A DNA stretch of 64,000 nucleotides from Fusobacterium ulcerans ATCC 49185 (lineage in GTDB: Bacteria; Fusobacteriota; Fusobacteriia; Fusobacteriales; Fusobacteriaceae): contig NZ_LR215979.1 of assembly GCF_900683735.1 (NCBI RefSeq), positions 1,984,001 to 2,048,000 on the forward strand. The letters run 5' to 3'. Positions within the stretch are counted from its first letter, which is position 1. Every line of letters starts with the position of its first letter. A model generated the notes under the pieces. That model was not told the origin of the DNA. It did not search any database and saw nothing but the letters and a program-made list of their open reading frames with translations. Below are positions 55,434 to 64,000 of the stretch, piece by piece. Both the position numbers and the translations under genes were made by a program.

Positions 55434-55451
55434 ATACTAGTATACAAGTTT
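55434..55451 (+). promoter_or_regulatory. Putative GntR-type operator at the uxaC operon start site
   Basis: ATACTAGTATACAAGTTT differs at only two of 18 positions from the Bacillus subtilis GntR operator ATACTTGTATACAAGTAT as I recall it. It covers the predicted transcription start (about +1 to +18), a place where a bound repressor would block RNA polymerase. A GntR-family regulator is encoded at the end of this same cluster (62531). Confidence 0.65.
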
Positions 55452-55523
55452 GGGCGTATAGTATAAATAAAAAAATTAAATTTTAAAGATTATAATCAAT
55501 TGATTGCTATCAAGGAGGAAGTT

Positions 55524-56930
55524 ATGCAAGATTTTATGAATGAAGATTTTTTATTAAAAAACAATATCAGTAGAGAACTATACCATGAGTATGCTTCAAA
55601 GATGCCTATTTTCGACTATCATTGTCATTTAAGTACTCAAGAAATAGCTGAAAATAAAAGCTATAACAATCTTACTCAAATATGGTTATATGGAGATCAT
55701 TATAAATGGAGAGCTATGCGTTCTAATGGAGTGGATGAAAAATATATCACAGGAGATGGAAGTGACTATGAAAAGTTTTTAGCTTTTGCTGAAACTATGG
55801 AATATGCCTATGGAAATCCTCTTTTTCATTGGTCTCATCTTGAACTGAAAAGGTTCTTTGGAATAGAGGAAGTCCTAAATAGAAAAAATGCAAAAATTAT
55901 TTGGGATAAAGCTAATAATCTTCTTCAATCAGAAAATTTTAAAGCTAAAGCTCTTATCAAAAATTCTAATGTAAAGGCTCTCTGTACTACAGATGATCCT
56001 ATAGATTCATTGGAATATCATGAAAAAGTAACTCAAGACAAAGAATTTGATGTAAAAATTCTCCCTACATTTAGACCTGATAAAGCTCTTTTTATAGAAA
56101 AATCTACTTTTCTTGAATGGCTATCTGTTTTAGAAAAAGTGATTGATATGAAAATAAATACTTTTAAAAATTTAATAGATGCTTTATCCAAAAGAGTTGC
56201 ATTTTTTGTTTCTAAAGGTTGTGTAGTTAGCGATCACAGTATTGAAGAACCTTTTTTTAGATTAGGAAGTTCTGAAGAAGTAGAAAATATATTTATTAAA
56301 ACACTTTCTGGAAAAAAGCTAACTAAAGAAGAAATAGAAATCTATAAAACTTCATTATTTATAGAATTAGGAAAAATCTATAACTCACATAATTTAGGAA
56401 TGCAGATACATCTTGGAGCCTTAAGAAATAATAATTCAAGAATGTATAACAAACTTGGAGGAGATGTTGGTTTTGACTCAATTGGAGACTATAGCTATGC
56501 CAAATCTATCTCTAATTTATTAAATGAATTAGATAAAATAGAACAGCTTCCTAAAACTATACTTTATTGCTTAAGTCCTAATGATAATGAAATGCTTGGA
56601 ACTATGATTGGAAATTTCCAAGATGGAAAAATCCCTGGAAAGATTCAATTTGGAGCTGGTTGGTGGTTCAATGATCAAAAAGATGGCATGATCAAACAAA
56701 TGACTGCCCTTGCTAATCTTGGACTGTTGAGAAGATTTCTTGGAATGCTTACAGATTCAAGAAGTTTTCTGTCTTATACAAGACATGAATATTTCAGAAG
56801 AATCATGTGTAATATGATTGGAACTTGGGTAGAAGAGGGAGAAATTCCTTATGACAAAGATATTTTAAAATCAATGATTGAAGAAATTTGTTTTAATAAT
56901 GCTAAAAATTATTTTGATTTAGATATATAA
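55524..56930 (+). CDS. uxaC: Glucuronate isomerase
   Basis: The 468-residue amidohydrolase-fold enzyme converts glucuronate to fructuronate (and galacturonate to tagaturonate). It shows [17 protein letters not shown] with the metal His pair, [46 protein letters not shown], and [25 protein letters not shown] lies 5 bases before the ATG at 55524, which is preferred to the TTG at 55500. It is the first gene of the uronate operon, with uxuA 22 bases behind it. Confidence 0.95.
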   Translation: MQDFMNEDFLLKNNISRELYHEYASKMPIFDYHCHLSTQEIAENKSYNNLTQIWLYGDHYKWRAMRSNGVDEKYITGDGSDYEKFLAFAETMEYAYGNPLFHWSHLELKRFFGIEEVLNRKNAKIIWDKANNLLQSENFKAKALIKNSNVKALCTTDDPIDSLEYHEKVTQDKEFDVKILPTFRPDKALFIEKSTFLEWLSVLEKVIDMKINTFKNLIDALSKRVAFFVSKGCVVSDHSIEEPFFRLGSSEEVENIFIKTLSGKKLTKEEIEIYKTSLFIELGKIYNSHNLGMQIHLGALRNNNSRMYNKLGGDVGFDSIGDYSYAKSISNLLNELDKIEQLPKTILYCLSPNDNEMLGTMIGNFQDGKIPGKIQFGAGWWFNDQKDGMIKQMTALANLGLLRRFLGMLTDSRSFLSYTRHEYFRRIMCNMIGTWVEEGEIPYDKDILKSMIEEICFNNAKNYFDLDI

Positions 56931-56952
56931 ACACAAGGAGGAAATAAAAAAT

Positions 56953-57999
56953 ATGAAATTATCATTTAGATGGTATGGAGATTCAGATCCTATCAGTCTT
57001 GAATATATAAGACAAATACCCACTATGCATAGTATTGTTACTGCTGTATATGATGTTCCTGTTGGTCAAGAATGGAATATGGAAAAAATCAATGCCCTTA
57101 AAACAAAGATTGAAAATACTGGTTTACATTTTGATGTAATAGAGAGTGTCCCTGTTCATGAAGATATTAAATTAGGATTGCCAACAAGGGATTTATATAT
57201 TGAAAATTATAAAAAAAATATCAGAAATCTTTCTAAAGCTGGGGTAAAAGTTATTTGCTACAATTTTATGCCAGTGTTTGACTGGACGAGATCACAACTT
57301 GATAAAAAATTAGATGATGGTTCAACTGCTCTCGTTTACTACAAAGATCAAGTAGATAAGTTAGATCCTTTAAATAGTAATTTATCTCTCCCTGGATGGG
57401 ATTCAAGTTATACAAAAGAAGAAATGACTGAATTATTCAGACAATATAAAGAAAATGGGGAAGAGGGATTATGGGTTAATTTGGAATATTTTTTAAAAGA
57501 AATAATTCCAGTTGCTGAAGAATGTGATATCAAAATGGCTATCCACCCAGATGATCCACCTTGGCCAATCTTTGGACTCCCTAGAATAATTACTAATGAA
57601 ACTAATTTAGACAGGTTCCTTAAATTAGTGGACAATAAATACAATGGTCTTACTCTTTGCACAGGCTCTCTTGGAAGTGGAAATTTTAATGACATGGTAT
57701 ATCTTGTAGATAAATATAGTGCTATGAAAAGAATCCATTTTATCCATGTTAGAAATGTCAAACTTCTTGATGATGGTATGAGTTTTGAAGAATCAGCTCA
57801 TTATTCCAAATGTGGTTCACTGGATATTGTAGGTATCATGAACGCTTTACACAAAAATAATTTTGATGGATATTTAAGACCTGATCATGGAAGAATGATC
57901 TGGGGAGAGACTGGAAAACCAGGATATGGACTTTATGACAGAGCTTTAGGAGCAAGTTATATCACAGGTATCTGGGAAACTCTTGAAAGAATAAAATAA
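56953..57999 (+). CDS. uxuA: Mannonate dehydratase
   Basis: The 348-residue TIM-barrel enzyme dehydrates D-mannonate to 2-keto-3-deoxygluconate. It shows [59 protein letters not shown], and FIHVRNVK with [13 protein letters not shown] near the C-terminus. The length matches the shorter Firmicutes-type enzyme (about 350) rather than the E. coli form (394). It lies between uxaC and uxuB. Confidence 0.95.
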   Translation: MKLSFRWYGDSDPISLEYIRQIPTMHSIVTAVYDVPVGQEWNMEKINALKTKIENTGLHFDVIESVPVHEDIKLGLPTRDLYIENYKKNIRNLSKAGVKVICYNFMPVFDWTRSQLDKKLDDGSTALVYYKDQVDKLDPLNSNLSLPGWDSSYTKEEMTELFRQYKENGEEGLWVNLEYFLKEIIPVAEECDIKMAIHPDDPPWPIFGLPRIITNETNLDRFLKLVDNKYNGLTLCTGSLGSGNFNDMVYLVDKYSAMKRIHFIHVRNVKLLDDGMSFEESAHYSKCGSLDIVGIMNALHKNNFDGYLRPDHGRMIWGETGKPGYGLYDRALGASYITGIWETLERIK

Positions 58000-58021
58000 T
58001 TAAAAAAGGGGGGCTTTCAAA

Positions 58022-59632
58022 ATGAAATTATGTATAGATGAATTAAATAATATAAAAAATTCTCTTGCTGGAAAAGTAAAAACTCCTGTATATGATATAA
58101 AAAAAATTAAAGAAAATACAGAAAAAACGCCAAAGTGGCTACATTTTGGTGCTGGAAATATCTTTAGGGCATATATAGGAAAAATAGACCAAATTCTTAT
58201 TGAAAAAGGATTAGAAGACACTGGAATAATTGTTGCTGAAAGTTTTGATACTGAAATTATTGATAAAGTTTATACTCCTTACAATAATCTTACAATGCTT
58301 GTTACTCTTTATAAAAATGGGGTATTTGAAAATGAAATTATTGGAAGTATAGTTGATACCATAAAAACAGATACAGAAAAAGAAAAATTGAAAAAAATAA
58401 TTATTGCTCCATCTTTACAAATGATTAGTTTTACAATTACAGAAAAAGGTTATAATTTAAAAACTCCCAATGGAGATTACATGAAAATAATAGAAGATGA
58501 CTTCTCAGCTGGACCTGATTCTGCAAAGCATACAATGAGTCTTCTTACTTCTCTCTTATACACTAGATATAAAGCTGGAAAATTTCCAGTTAGTATGGTA
58601 AGTATGGATAATTGTTCTGGAAATGGAGATAAAATCAAAGCTGCTGTTCTTGATATTGCAGAACACTGGATAAAAAATAACTATGTTGAAGAAGAATTCA
58701 TGTCATATCTGACTAATGATAGTAAAATTGCTTTTCCCATAACTATGATAGATAAAATAACTCCAAGACCTGCCAAAATTATTGAAAAACACTTAGGGAA
58801 ATTAGGATTTGAAAATATGGATATAATTGTCACTTCTAAAAATAGTTATACAGCTCCATTTGTAAATGCAGAAGCTCCTCAATACTTTATTGTTGAAGAT
58901 AAGTTTCCTAATGGAAGACCTCAGTTAGAATTATCTGAAGCTGGTGTTTATATCACAGATAGAGAAACTGTGGAAAAAACTGAAAGAATGAAAGTTACCA
59001 CTTGCCTTAATCCATTACATACAACTCTTGCAATATATGGATGTATTTTTAATTATAAAACTATCTATGACACTGTAAATGATCCTCTTTTAAATAAATT
59101 AATAAAAGAAATAGGGTATAATGAGGCTTTAAAAGTTGTTGAAAATCCAAGTATCATTGATCCTAAGACTTTTATAGATGAAGTAGTAAATGAAAGATTC
59201 CTCAATCCATACATTCCAGATCAGCCAGAAAGAATAGCTACAGATACTTCTCAAAAAATGGGAATAAGATTTGGAGAAACTATAAAGGCTTATATGAATA
59301 GTTCAACTTTAAAAGTAAGTGATTTAAAATATATTCCTCTTGTTTATGCTGGATGGTTTAGATATCTTTTAGGCATTGATGATCAAGGAAATACAAGATC
59401 TATAAGCAATGACCCAATGCTTGAGATACTTAAAGAAAATCTTATAAGTATTGAATTTGGAAATTCAAAATCATATAATGGACAACTAAGAAAGATTCTT
59501 AGAAACAAAATTATCTTTGGAGTAGATCTTGAAGAAGCGGGATTGACTGATCTTATTGAAGAATATTTTATGCAAATGATTGTTGGCAAAAATGCTGTTT
59601 ACAATACATTAAAAAAATATTTAACTGACTAA
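58022..59632 (+). CDS. uxuB: Fructuronate reductase (mannitol-dehydrogenase family)
   Basis: The 536-residue NAD-dependent dehydrogenase reduces fructuronate to mannonate. The N-terminal half has the Rossmann entry WLHFGAGNIFRAYIG; the C-terminal half has VTTCLNPLHTTLAIYGC, typical of the long-chain mannitol-dehydrogenase group. It follows uxuA by 22 bases and precedes the TRAP genes. A tagaturonate reductase is a possible alternative within the same family, but the adjacent mannonate dehydratase favours UxuB. Confidence 0.9.
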   Translation: MKLCIDELNNIKNSLAGKVKTPVYDIKKIKENTEKTPKWLHFGAGNIFRAYIGKIDQILIEKGLEDTGIIVAESFDTEIIDKVYTPYNNLTMLVTLYKNGVFENEIIGSIVDTIKTDTEKEKLKKIIIAPSLQMISFTITEKGYNLKTPNGDYMKIIEDDFSAGPDSAKHTMSLLTSLLYTRYKAGKFPVSMVSMDNCSGNGDKIKAAVLDIAEHWIKNNYVEEEFMSYLTNDSKIAFPITMIDKITPRPAKIIEKHLGKLGFENMDIIVTSKNSYTAPFVNAEAPQYFIVEDKFPNGRPQLELSEAGVYITDRETVEKTERMKVTTCLNPLHTTLAIYGCIFNYKTIYDTVNDPLLNKLIKEIGYNEALKVVENPSIIDPKTFIDEVVNERFLNPYIPDQPERIATDTSQKMGIRFGETIKAYMNSSTLKVSDLKYIPLVYAGWFRYLLGIDDQGNTRSISNDPMLEILKENLISIEFGNSKSYNGQLRKILRNKIIFGVDLEEAGLTDLIEEYFMQMIVGKNAVYNTLKKYLTD

Positions 59633-59663
59633 CAACAAATAAATAAAAGGAGTGGAGGATTTG

Positions 59664-60686
59664 ATGAAAAAATTTGCTAAATTTTTCCTTAGTATTGTTT
59701 TCATTTTAGGAAGTATACTTTTACTTACTTCATGTAATGTTGGAAATGGAAAAACTATAATAAGAGTTTCTCATAATCAAGCTGCTGATCATCCTACAAA
59801 TATTGGGTTATTAGCATTTGAAGAATTTATAGAAAGTAGACTTGGAGATAAGTATGATGTTCAAATATTTCCAAATGAACTTTTAGGTTCTCAGGTAAAT
59901 ACAGTTGAACTTACACAAACAGGAGCTATCAATTTTACTGTAGCAAGTAATGCTATTCTTGAAAGTTTTGATGATATATACCAAATATTTAATTTACCAT
60001 ATCTATTCAATAGTCCTGAACATTACCATACTGTAATGGATAATAAAGAGCTTATAAAACCTATCTTTACTGCTACTGAGAAATCTGGATTTGAAGCTGT
60101 TGCATGGTTAGATGCTGGTACTAGAAATTTTTATACAGTTAAAAAACCTATCAGAACCCCAGATGATCTAAAGGGTCTTAAAATTAGAGTACAGCAGTCA
60201 GCTTCTAACATCAGAATGATGGAGCTTTTTGGCGGAGCAGCTACTCCTATGGGATTTGGTGAAGTTTATACTGCTCTTCAGCAAAGTGTCATTGATGGAG
60301 CTGAAAATAATGAATTAGCACTTACAAGTAATAAACATGGTGAAGTTTGTAAATATTATTCATATAATATGCACCAAATGGTACCTGATATTGTAATTGG
60401 AAATATAAGATTTCTCAATAGCCTTTCTCATGAAGAAAGAGCCATTTTTGATGAAGGATTTAAAATTATATCAAAGGTGCAAAGAGAAGCTTGGGGATCA
60501 TCTGTAGAAAAAGCTATTGAAGAAGCTAAAAAAATGAATGTAGAATTTATTTATCCTGATGTACTTGCTTTCCAAGAGAAAGTTTTACCTCTTCATAAAG
60601 AAGTATTAGATGCAAATCCTAAATTAAAACCAATTTATGACAGAATCCAAGAAATTGGGAAAGAAGTTATAGGAGGTAAAAACTAA
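59664..60686 (+). CDS. TRAP transporter solute-binding lipoprotein (DctP family)
   Basis: The 340-residue binding protein has a signal peptide that ends in the lipobox LLLTSC, so it is anchored in the membrane and not free in the periplasm. The DctP motifs follow: IIRVSHNQAADHPTN, FTVASNAILESFDDIYQIF, YTVKKPIRTPDDLKGLKIRV (substrate-binding Arg) and GEVYTALQQSVIDGAEN. AAGGAGTGGAGG precedes the ATG at 59664, preferred to a GTG at 59652. In this operon it should bind a hexuronate or a short uronate. Confidence 0.9.
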   Translation: MKKFAKFFLSIVFILGSILLLTSCNVGNGKTIIRVSHNQAADHPTNIGLLAFEEFIESRLGDKYDVQIFPNELLGSQVNTVELTQTGAINFTVASNAILESFDDIYQIFNLPYLFNSPEHYHTVMDNKELIKPIFTATEKSGFEAVAWLDAGTRNFYTVKKPIRTPDDLKGLKIRVQQSASNIRMMELFGGAATPMGFGEVYTALQQSVIDGAENNELALTSNKHGEVCKYYSYNMHQMVPDIVIGNIRFLNSLSHEERAIFDEGFKIISKVQREAWGSSVEKAIEEAKKMNVEFIYPDVLAFQEKVLPLHKEVLDANPKLKPIYDRIQEIGKEVIGGKN

Positions 60687-61162
60687 TGACTGAAATAAGA
60701 AACTTTTTGAATAAAATTATTTTAAGTATATGTGTTATTCTTTTTATGTTCATGACTGCTGTAGGAACTTATCAAATTTTAGTGAGATATATCTTTAAAT
60801 CACCAAGTACAGTATCAGAAGAACTTATTTCTTATTCTTTTGCATGGATGTCAATGTTTGCTGCCTCTTATATTTTTGGAAAAAGAGATCATATGCGTAT
60901 GGTATTTTTTATAGAAAGATTTAATAAAAATGTTCAAGCAAGAGTTGGAATAATAACTGAAATTGTTGTTCTGTTGTTTGCTGTTGGAGTCCTTATCTCT
61001 GGTGGAGCATATATTGCTGTTTTAAGTATGACTCAAACAACTCCTGCTCTTGGAATATCTATGGGATATATTTATATGGTACTTCCTGTTTGTGGAATAA
61101 TTACAGCTATATATAGTGTTCTTAATATATTTGATCTTATGAAAAAATCAAAGGAGGCATAA
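60686..61162 (+). CDS. TRAP transporter small permease (DctQ family)
   Basis: The 158-residue protein has four predicted helices and the DctQ signature FKSPSTVSEELISYSFAWMS followed by FAASYIFGKRDHMRM. It couples the binding protein to the large permease. Its ATG overlaps the stop of the binding-protein gene (TAATG). Confidence 0.92.
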   Translation: MTEIRNFLNKIILSICVILFMFMTAVGTYQILVRYIFKSPSTVSEELISYSFAWMSMFAASYIFGKRDHMRMVFFIERFNKNVQARVGIITEIVVLLFAVGVLISGGAYIAVLSMTQTTPALGISMGYIYMVLPVCGIITAIYSVLNIFDLMKKSKEA

Positions 61163-61166
61163 GAAT

Positions 61167-62471
61167 ATGGTACTTACTACAGCATTAATTATGTTTATTG
61201 TCTTAATAATAACCCTGCTTCTTGGATTTCCAATTGCAATAAGTATAGGAATATCATCTGTTCTTGCTATTCTTCCATCACTTGCTTTGGATAATACACT
61301 TGTTACTGGAGCTCAAAGAATATTTTCTGGAATCTCTAATTTTACCTTAATTGCTATCCCTTTTTTCATTCTAGCTGGTAATATTATGAATCAGGGAGGA
61401 ATAGCTAAAAAAGTGGTAGCATTTGCTCAATCTTTAACTGGTAGAATTCCTGGTTCTCTTATGCAGACAAATATCCTTGCTAATATGATGTTTGGAGCTA
61501 TTTCTGGTTCATCAGTTGCTGCTTGTGCTGCCATGGGGGGAATCCTTCTTCCTATGGAAGAGGAAGAAGGATATGATAAAAAATTAGGAGCCACTGTCAA
61601 TATAGCTACTGCTCCTACAGGTTTATTGATTCCTCCTTCTAACTCTCTTATTGTTTATTCCTTAGTGAGTGGAGGAACCTCTGTTGCTGCTCTCTTTATG
61701 GCTGGATATATTCCTGGCATTTTATGGGGAATTGGATGTATGGCTCTTACTTTCTTTCTTGCTAAAAACCGTGGAATGAAAGGAAAAGCTAGTGTACAAT
61801 TGAAAGTTATATTAATTACTTTCATTGATGCCCTTCCATCATTAGCTCTTATAATTATTGTTATTGGTGGAATTATCAAAGGGGTTTTCACTCCTACTGA
61901 AGGATCTGTAGTTGCTGTTGTATATACACTATTGTTATCAATGATATTCTACAGAACTATCAATTTAAAAAATCTCATCAGTATCTTTGAAGAAAGTGCT
62001 AAAATGACTGGAGTTATTGTTTTTCTGATTGGTGTTTCAACAATTATGTCATGGGTAATGGCATTTACTGGAGTACCTCAAGCAATCTCAACTTTAATTC
62101 TTGGAATAACTAATAATAAATATATAATACTTCTTCTTATGAATTTGCTTTTATTATTTATAGGAACATTTATGGATGTTACTCCAGCAATCCTTATATT
62201 TACACCTATTTTCCTTCCAATAGTTAAAGCTTTTGGAATGAGTCCTATCCAATTTGGTATTATCATAGTATTTAATCTATGTATTGGAAACATCACTCCT
62301 CCAGTTGGAAATACTCTATTTGTCGGAGTAAAAGTTGGAAATTTGAAAATAGAAGATGTAATGAGAGAACTTATTAAATATTATGTTGTCATAATAATTG
62401 TTCTAATGTTTGTAACATATATTCCAGATTTATCTTTATATCTTCCTAAATTAAGTGGTCTTATAAAATAA
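61167..62471 (+). CDS. TRAP transporter large permease (DctM family)
   Basis: The 434-residue permease has about 12 helices and the DctM motifs FILAGNIMNQGGIAKKVVAF, GAISGSSVAACAAMGGILLP, PPSNSLIVYSLVSGG and NITPPVGNTLFVG. Sodium-coupled uptake of the uronate is expected. It ends the operon at a bidirectional terminator. Confidence 0.94.
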   Translation: MVLTTALIMFIVLIITLLLGFPIAISIGISSVLAILPSLALDNTLVTGAQRIFSGISNFTLIAIPFFILAGNIMNQGGIAKKVVAFAQSLTGRIPGSLMQTNILANMMFGAISGSSVAACAAMGGILLPMEEEEGYDKKLGATVNIATAPTGLLIPPSNSLIVYSLVSGGTSVAALFMAGYIPGILWGIGCMALTFFLAKNRGMKGKASVQLKVILITFIDALPSLALIIIVIGGIIKGVFTPTEGSVVAVVYTLLLSMIFYRTINLKNLISIFEESAKMTGVIVFLIGVSTIMSWVMAFTGVPQAISTLILGITNNKYIILLLMNLLLLFIGTFMDVTPAILIFTPIFLPIVKAFGMSPIQFGIIIVFNLCIGNITPPVGNTLFVGVKVGNLKIEDVMRELIKYYVVIIIVLMFVTYIPDLSLYLPKLSGLIK

Positions 62472-62480
62472 TTTAAAAAT

Positions 62481-62524
62481 AAAAAATTCCCTTTACTTTT
62501 CAATTATTGTAAGGGGAATTTTTG
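62481..62524. terminator. Bidirectional terminator between dctM and the GntR gene
   Basis: AAAAATTCCC-TTTAC pairs with GTAA-GGGGAATTTTT across an AT loop, flanked by A and T tracts, between two convergent genes. Confidence 0.8.
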
Positions 62525-62530
62525 TATATT

Positions 62531-63220
62531 TTAAGAAAAATATTCTGGGTACTTTTCCATATATTCGTTTATAACTTCTTTAAAATTTAATAAATGCTTT
62601 GTTATAAGAGAATCTATCTTTTCTATATCTTTCTCTTCTATCAATTTAACTATGTCAATATGCTGTTTAAGTGTAGCTTCAACATTTGTTTTTTCTAAAG
62701 CATCTATTAATCTCAATCTATCATAATGAGTTGATAATCTTTTTATTGTTTTCCATACATTTTTTTTATTGTAATTTTCAAAAAGAATTGTATGAAATTG
62801 GTTATCCAATTCAAAAAATTTATGAAGATCTTCCTTAAACTTTATTATAATTTTTTGATACTCTATATTTTTTTCCAAAGTTTTTATCAAAGATTTAGAT
62901 TGTATATCTTTACAAGCTATTTCTAACATCTCTTTCTCACAAAGTTTTCTCAAAAAAACTGCTTCCTCTACTAAATTTAAATCTATTTTAGAAACTACAG
63001 ATCCTTTTTGTGGAAATACATTGAGAAGTTTTTCTTCAGACAATCTAACAAATGCTTCTCTTACAGGTGTTCTACTCACATTAAGAAGTTCACTTAATTC
63101 TATTTCACTTACAGTTTCACCTGGTTTTAAATTAAGATTCATTATATTATCTTTAAGTACCCTATAAATATATTGTCTGTTATTTTCAGTTTTATTCTTT
63201 TCTGTATTTAGTAACTTCAT
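62531..63220 (-). CDS. GntR-family (FadR subfamily) transcriptional regulator
   Basis: The 229-residue protein has a winged helix (about 15-75; LKPGETVSEIELSELLNVSR, then TPVREAFVRLSEEKLL) and an all-helical FCD effector domain (about 85-220) with an HTILFE-type metal-binding His region. FadR-subfamily members bind GTATAC-centred sites and release DNA on binding a sugar acid. A site of this type lies at the uxaC operon start, so it is the likely repressor of this regulon. GGGGGAG precedes the ATG. It lies 12 bases behind the IclR gene. Confidence 0.9.
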   Translation of the reverse strand: MKLLNTEKNKTENNRQYIYRVLKDNIMNLNLKPGETVSEIELSELLNVSRTPVREAFVRLSEEKLLNVFPQKGSVVSKIDLNLVEEAVFLRKLCEKEMLEIACKDIQSKSLIKTLEKNIEYQKIIIKFKEDLHKFFELDNQFHTILFENYNKKNVWKTIKRLSTHYDRLRLIDALEKTNVEATLKQHIDIVKLIEEKDIEKIDSLITKHLLNFKEVINEYMEKYPEYFS

Positions 63221-63232
63221 TTCTCCCCCAGT

Positions 63233-63991
63233 TTATTTATTAAAATACTCTAATCTTTTAGAAATTTCTTCACATGATTTTCTCATGGACTCAGCTATCT
63301 TCAATGCTCTCTCATCTGTCAAAGAATCTGGAAAACATGGACAGCTCACAGCAGCTACTATTCTGTTTTTACTATCCAGTATAGGAACTGCCACAGCTCT
63401 TATATTCACTGAATGCTCCATATTATCAAAAGAAAGCTTATTTATGTTTATTTTAAGAAGTTCTCTTTTTAGTTCTTCTCTATCAGTTATAGTATTTTCA
63501 GTATATTTAGGAAGATTTCTCTCTAAAAGTTTATTTAGTCTACTCTCACTTAGCTGGCATATTAAAAGTTTACTTGCTGCTCCTGCATGTAATGGAAATA
63601 TTGCATTTTCAGAAACTGATATTTTGATAAAATCACTGCTCTCCACTTTTCCTATACTTCTTATTTTATCTTCATCCAAAACACTTATTTTAAAGGTTTC
63701 CTTAAACTTTAAAGATAGTTCCTCCAAATATGGATATGCTATATTTTTTATAAGAGTATATCTTTCATGCTTATTTGAAAAAAAATAAAATTTTTCTCCT
63801 ATTTTGTATTCTCTTCCTTCTAAATTCAAATATTTAAGTTCTGTTAGAACTGATAAAAGTCTGTTTGTTGTTGCCTTAGGTATTTCTAAATCTTTTGAAA
63901 TATCTGCTTGTGTAGCTGATTCTTTATAATAAAGATAGTTAAATATCTTATCTGCTTTTTCTATTGCAGGAACTTTTTTTTCATTTTCCAT
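63233..63991 (-). CDS. IclR-family transcriptional regulator (KdgR-like)
   Basis: The 252-residue protein has an N-terminal winged helix (about 8-75; ATQADISKDLEIPKATTNRL) and the IclR effector domain with FKISVLDEDKIRSIGKVESS, FPLHAGAASKLLIC and AVSCPCFPDSLTDE. GGGGGAG precedes the ATG at 63991, so the gene is complete although it ends at the window edge. It is co-transcribed with the GntR gene. KdgR is a relative that senses KDG, and two near-palindromes in the eda-uxaC control region are possible targets. Confidence 0.9.
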   Translation of the reverse strand: MENEKKVPAIEKADKIFNYLYYKESATQADISKDLEIPKATTNRLLSVLTELKYLNLEGREYKIGEKFYFFSNKHERYTLIKNIAYPYLEELSLKFKETFKISVLDEDKIRSIGKVESSDFIKISVSENAIFPLHAGAASKLLICQLSESRLNKLLERNLPKYTENTITDREELKRELLKININKLSFDNMEHSVNIRAVAVPILDSKNRIVAAVSCPCFPDSLTDERALKIAESMRKSCEEISKRLEYFNK

Positions 63992-64000
63992 ATCTCCCCC

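Overview
The window is very AT-rich on both strands, uses low-GC codons throughout, and carries Gram-negative surface-glycan genes alongside a tyrosine phenol-lyase, TRAP transport and a SigH-like sigma factor. This combination fits a Fusobacterium, perhaps the F. varium / F. ulcerans group. The species is an inference from gene content; no rRNA or marker gene here settles it.

Layout. 1-1100 (minus): end of a lipid-linked sugar operon (polyprenyl-phosphate glycosyltransferase, LAB_N membrane protein, start of an ArnT/PMT-like transferase). 1281-3319 (plus): an OmpR-type two-component system. 3444-3600: a palindromic element with perfect 16-bp ends. 3648-13948 (minus): surface-glycan locus 1, with a WbaP/EpsB-like initiating transferase, five glycosyltransferases, an EpsG-like polymerase, a Wzx flippase and a membrane protein carrying an arylsulfotransferase N-terminal-like domain. 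14181-16708: membrane metallophosphoesterase, SigH-like sigma factor, small secreted protein. 16721-18053: three copies of a hairpin, a possible small RNA and a seven-tRNA operon. 18062-23264: small membrane protein, MocR regulator, tyrosine phenol-lyase and a sodium/amino-acid symporter. 23714-30050 (minus): housekeeping operon ftsI-like PBP, priA, def, divIC-like, glpX. 30243-32804 (minus): XRE repressor with a paired operator, DUF4241 gene, and a frameshifted DUF4026/DUF2314 gene. 33015-35029: orphan solute-binding lipoprotein and decayed genes (ABC ATPase tail, family-4 glycosyltransferase).

35055-52744 (minus): surface-glycan locus 2. Its promoter-proximal half (52.7-43.5 kb) encodes a PglF/CapD-like UDP-sugar dehydratase, a PglC/WreU-like initiating transferase, a reductase/epimerase, and a GDP-L-fucose supply (PMM/PGM, ManC, Gmd, Fcl). 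Its distal half (43.5-35 kb) is even richer in A+T. It carries a family-9 transferase, an alkaline-phosphatase-superfamily enzyme, Wzx and Wzy proteins, and CDP-glycerol genes: a TagF-like transferase and a TagD-like domain fused to a Gfo/Idh/MocA oxidoreductase. Pseudogenes and a dead transposase interrupt and border this half, as expected for a locus that exchanges DNA.

53190-63991: a complete glucuronate catabolic regulon. TRAP transport (DctPQM), UxaC, UxuB, UxuA, KdgK and Eda would convert glucuronate to pyruvate and glyceraldehyde-3-phosphate. A GntR and an IclR regulator sit at the end. The divergent control region has a near-match to the Bacillus gluconate-repressor operator at the predicted start site of the uxaC operon, two inverted copies of an 18-bp near-palindrome, and two tiny hydrophobic reading frames.

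No CRISPR array, rRNA or intact mobile element was found. I saw no clearly new multi-gene system. The most unusual items are the arylsulfotransferase-like N-domain protein without its propeller, the TagD-MocA fusion with a deleted duplicate beside it, the hairpin and palindrome repeats, and the layered operators.
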